A stretch of 44,985 bases of DNA from Aerococcaceae bacterium NML190073 (GTDB lineage Bacteria > Bacillota > Bacilli > Lactobacillales > Aerococcaceae): positions 1 through 44,985 of the forward strand of contig JAMXJH010000013.1 in NCBI GenBank assembly GCA_026131555.1, written 5' to 3'. Below are positions 42,915-44,985 of this stretch, piece after piece. Below the pieces are notes generated by a model, which worked only from the letters and a program-made list of their open reading frames with translations, ran no database searches and was not told the origin of the DNA. The position numbers and the translations under genes were made by a program. Every line of letters starts with the position of its first letter. Position 1 is the first letter of the stretch.

Positions 42915-44985
42915 ATGAAACAACTTATTCAAAGCGAGCGCATACGCCGTTTCTCATTGAGGAAATTATCTGTCGGGTTGGTTTCAGCTACGATAGGTGT
43001 ATTTTTTTGTGCGGGAGATTATGTGGGCGCTAATGAGTCGGCGAGCTCGGTTCAAGTGCAGTATCAATATGTAATCGATAGTGAGTTGGTACCAACGGAG
43101 AGAGAAGCTATTATCCGTGAACCGCTCCAGCAAGTGCAAGCGACGCAAGATGCCACTTATTATTTGGTTTATCGTTCAGACATTTCAACGCTCAAAGAGC
43201 AATTACCTAATACCGGTGAACATAAAGCGTGGTTGAGCGCTATCGCAACCGTATCGGGTACGGCGTTATTACTTGTCGCCGTTAAACTAACTAAGAAAAA
43301 AGGTCCAAAAATATTATCGGTACTACTCGTGATTGGAGGAATGATTTGTGTTCTTCCTGTTGTGGACGCCATGGAATCTGTGATTTTGGCGCATTTGAAT
43401 CAGACACTTTCATTGGAAAAGGGCGCGTTTTTGCCAGAGCCAGCAATTATTGAAAATTATACCTATATTGGATACATTCGCGCAAATATGTCTGAGCAAG
43501 GGCTAGAACTTGATAAGTTAGCAGGTGCTTTATCACAGTTAACAGATTCGGTTGATGAAGCCATTAAGACGCCGATTGTTGAGGGAATTATTTACCCGAA
43601 ACTGGCAGACGATGCAATTAAGAAGCTGGAATCGGACGTTTCTGTTTCTCCTGCCCCAACGGTTCCAATTCCGGGGGACAGCACTCCCGTAGAGCCGCCT
43701 GTATCGGACGAAACCCAACCGACTGAGTCAGATGTTCCTGTTTCTCCTGCCCCAACGGTTCCAATTCCGGAGGACAGCACTCCCGTAGAGCCGCCTGTAT
43801 CGGGCGAAACCCAACCGACTGAGTCAGATGTTCCTGTTTCTCCTGCCCCAACGGTTCCAATTCCTGAGGACAGCACTCCCGTAGAGCCGCCTGTATCGGG
43901 CGAAACCCAACCGACTGAGTCAGATGTTCCTGTTTCTCCTGTCCCAACGGTTCCAATTCCTGAGGACAGCACTCCTGTAGAACCGCCTGTATCGGGCGAA
44001 ACCCAGCCTACTGAGTCAGATGTTCCTGTTTCTCCTGTCCCAACGGTTCCAATTCCTGAGGACAGCACTCCCGTAGAGCCGCCTGTATCGGGCGAAACCC
44101 AACCGACTGAGTCAGATGTTCCTGTTCATGCAGAACCTACGCCACCTAAAGTAGATCCACCAATTGAAGAAGATTCCAATCCACAGGAGAATCCTCCTGT
44201 GATTCATCCGGAAGAACCGATTATCGAAACGGAAGAAGTAGAGATTGCGTTCGACACACACACTCAACAGAGCGACGAATTATGGGAAGGCGATCGCGAA
44301 GTTGTCACGCAAGGACAACCGGGTCGCAAACGCATTACCAAAACCTACTCATCACAAAACGGTCAAAAAGTCGGCGAGCCAACAATCGAAGAAACTCAGC
44401 TGACACCACCGACACATCAAGTAGAACGTATCGGAACCAAACCGATTAATGGTAGCGTGACTGAAGTTCACACGGAACCGATAGACTTCAACACCCGTTA
44501 TGAAGACGATGCAACTTTAGACGAAGGTCAAACACAAGAAGTGACGGCAGGTAGCGAAGGCGAAGCAACTATTACGACCGAATACCGCACGGTTCGTGGT
44601 GTCAAAACAAGCGAAGTTTTATCCACTAAACGTGAAGTGACCCGCACACCAATTGATAAAGTTATTAAACAAGGGACGCGACCAATTCCGGAAGAACCGA
44701 TTATCGAAACGGAAGAAGTAGAGGTTGCGTTCGAAACGCACACTCAACAGAGCGACGAATTATGGGAAGGCGATCGCGAAGTTGTCACGCAAGGACAATC
44801 GGGTCGCAAACGCATTACCAAAACCTACCCATCACAAAACGGTCAAAAAGTCGGCGAGCCAACAATCGAAGAAACTCAGCTGACCCCACCGACACATCAA
44901 GTAGAACGTATCGGAACCAAACCGATTAACGGTAGCGTGACTGAAATTCACACGGAACCGATAGACTTCAACACCCGTTATGAAG
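42915..44985 (+). CDS. M26/Zmp-like surface metalloprotease, N-terminal part only (cut by window)
   Basis: The open frame continues past the window end (690 codons seen). A YSIRK-like signal (RRFSLRKLSVGLVSATIG) is followed by the typical Zmp start QYQYVIDSELVPTEREAII and TYYLVYR. An LPNTG sortase motif lies near the N-terminus (97-101) with two membrane spans after it (about 105-124, 131-152). This reversed position of the anchor is characteristic of IgA1-protease/Zmp (M26) enzymes. A Pro-rich stretch of five 32-residue repeats and a run of G5 domains follow (EVEIAFDTHTQQSDELWEGDREVVTQG...). The catalytic HExxH domain would lie beyond the window, so protease activity is inferred. ATG 42915 follows GGGGAAG. 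Confidence 0.82.
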   Translation, partial: MKQLIQSERIRRFSLRKLSVGLVSATIGVFFCAGDYVGANESASSVQVQYQYVIDSELVPTEREAIIREPLQQVQATQDATYYLVYRSDISTLKEQLPNTGEHKAWLSAIATVSGTALLLVAVKLTKKKGPKILSVLLVIGGMICVLPVVDAMESVILAHLNQTLSLEKGAFLPEPAIIENYTYIGYIRANMSEQGLELDKLAGALSQLTDSVDEAIKTPIVEGIIYPKLADDAIKKLESDVSVSPAPTVPIPGDSTPVEPPVSDETQPTESDVPVSPAPTVPIPEDSTPVEPPVSGETQPTESDVPVSPAPTVPIPEDSTPVEPPVSGETQPTESDVPVSPVPTVPIPEDSTPVEPPVSGETQPTESDVPVSPVPTVPIPEDSTPVEPPVSGETQPTESDVPVHAEPTPPKVDPPIEEDSNPQENPPVIHPEEPIIETEEVEIAFDTHTQQSDELWEGDREVVTQGQPGRKRITKTYSSQNGQKVGEPTIEETQLTPPTHQVERIGTKPINGSVTEVHTEPIDFNTRYEDDATLDEGQTQEVTAGSEGEATITTEYRTVRGVKTSEVLSTKREVTRTPIDKVIKQGTRPIPEEPIIETEEVEVAFETHTQQSDELWEGDREVVTQGQSGRKRITKTYPSQNGQKVGEPTIEETQLTPPTHQVERIGTKPINGSVTEIHTEPIDFNTRYE
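43638..44117 (+). repeat. Five 96-bp tandem repeats within the surface protease gene
   Basis: Units begin at 43638, 43734, 43830, 43926 and 44022. Each encodes 32 residues starting VPVSPAPTVPIPEDSTPVEP. The copies differ by only a few bases, pointing to recent expansion. Pro/Thr-rich repeats of this kind extend proteins through the cell wall. Confidence 0.95.
44208..44985 (+). repeat. 480-bp repeat encoding paired G5 domains, second copy truncated by the window
   Basis: The sequence from 44208 recurs almost unchanged from 44688, exactly 480 bases (160 residues) later. Each unit holds two G5-type domains: one from EEPIIETEEVE to GTKPINGSV, the next from EPIDFNTRYE to KQGTRPIP. G5 domains bind sugars or zinc in wall proteins. 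The two copies differ at only a handful of bases. Confidence 0.92.

Noticed and set aside
43592-44068. Minus-strand frame with Gly/Ser/Thr-rich repeats
   Set aside because: It is the antisense shadow of the Pro-rich 96-bp repeats of the surface protease gene.

Overview
The window looks like a chromosome segment of a low-to-mid GC Gram-positive bacterium of the order Lactobacillales. Aerococcaceae/Carnobacteriaceae-type cocci are my best guess, but the family cannot be fixed from this sequence alone. The evidence is an SMK-box (SAM-III) leader on metK, a CtsR operator on clpP, a cggR-gap-pgk-tpiA-gpmI-eno glycolytic cluster, CopY-type copper regulation, class Ib nrdIE, and surface proteins with YSIRK-like signals and LPxTG anchors. 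Two large surface proteins (a SpnA-like nuclease and the N-terminus of an M26/Zmp-like protease) suggest a host-associated lifestyle.

Layout. 1-6.5 kb: a membrane protein cut by the window edge, SMK-box/metK with an aspartate-racemase-family gene, an RlmI-like methyltransferase, a zinc-ribbon membrane protein with a dead-looking beta-lactamase fold, and an ArAE_1-like membrane protein. 6.6-9.7 kb: a compact HTH / GH73 glucosaminidase / degenerate PurK-like cluster, then CtsR-controlled clpP. 9.8-17.2 kb: the full lower-glycolysis cluster with internal hairpins and a separate eno promoter. 17.2-20.6 kb: glutathione peroxidase, YebC, and a Vga-like antibiotic-resistance-type ABC-F gene behind a long structured leader with a 3-codon upstream ORF. 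20.7-26 kb: an LPXTG-anchored nuclease, a 42-bp tandem repeat array, a DUF6261-like helical protein and a degraded ORF. 26-34 kb: guaC, a housekeeping ABC-F, and a five-gene operon joining an ECF transporter to two tandem SAM-hydrolase (DUF62) paralogues. 34-35.5 kb: an unknown membrane protein and a second 42-bp tandem array. 35.5-45 kb: a deoxyribosyltransferase-like gene, comC-type prepilin peptidase, copY-copA, a Nudix hydrolase, nrdI-nrdE with NrdR boxes but no nrdF, and the start of an M26-like surface protease rich in repeats.

The least explained parts are the two non-coding 42-bp arrays. They differ in sequence but share the period, both lie in intergenic space, and both sit next to genes of unknown function. 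Also worth attention are the ABC-F leader, the ECF plus double SAM-hydrolase operon, and the comC ribosome-binding site buried in a hairpin behind copA. Start codons were moved from the longest possible ORF to the codon behind a clear Shine-Dalgarno sequence where the two disagreed. No search or folding program was run. Family names rest on recognised motifs, and hairpins were paired by eye.
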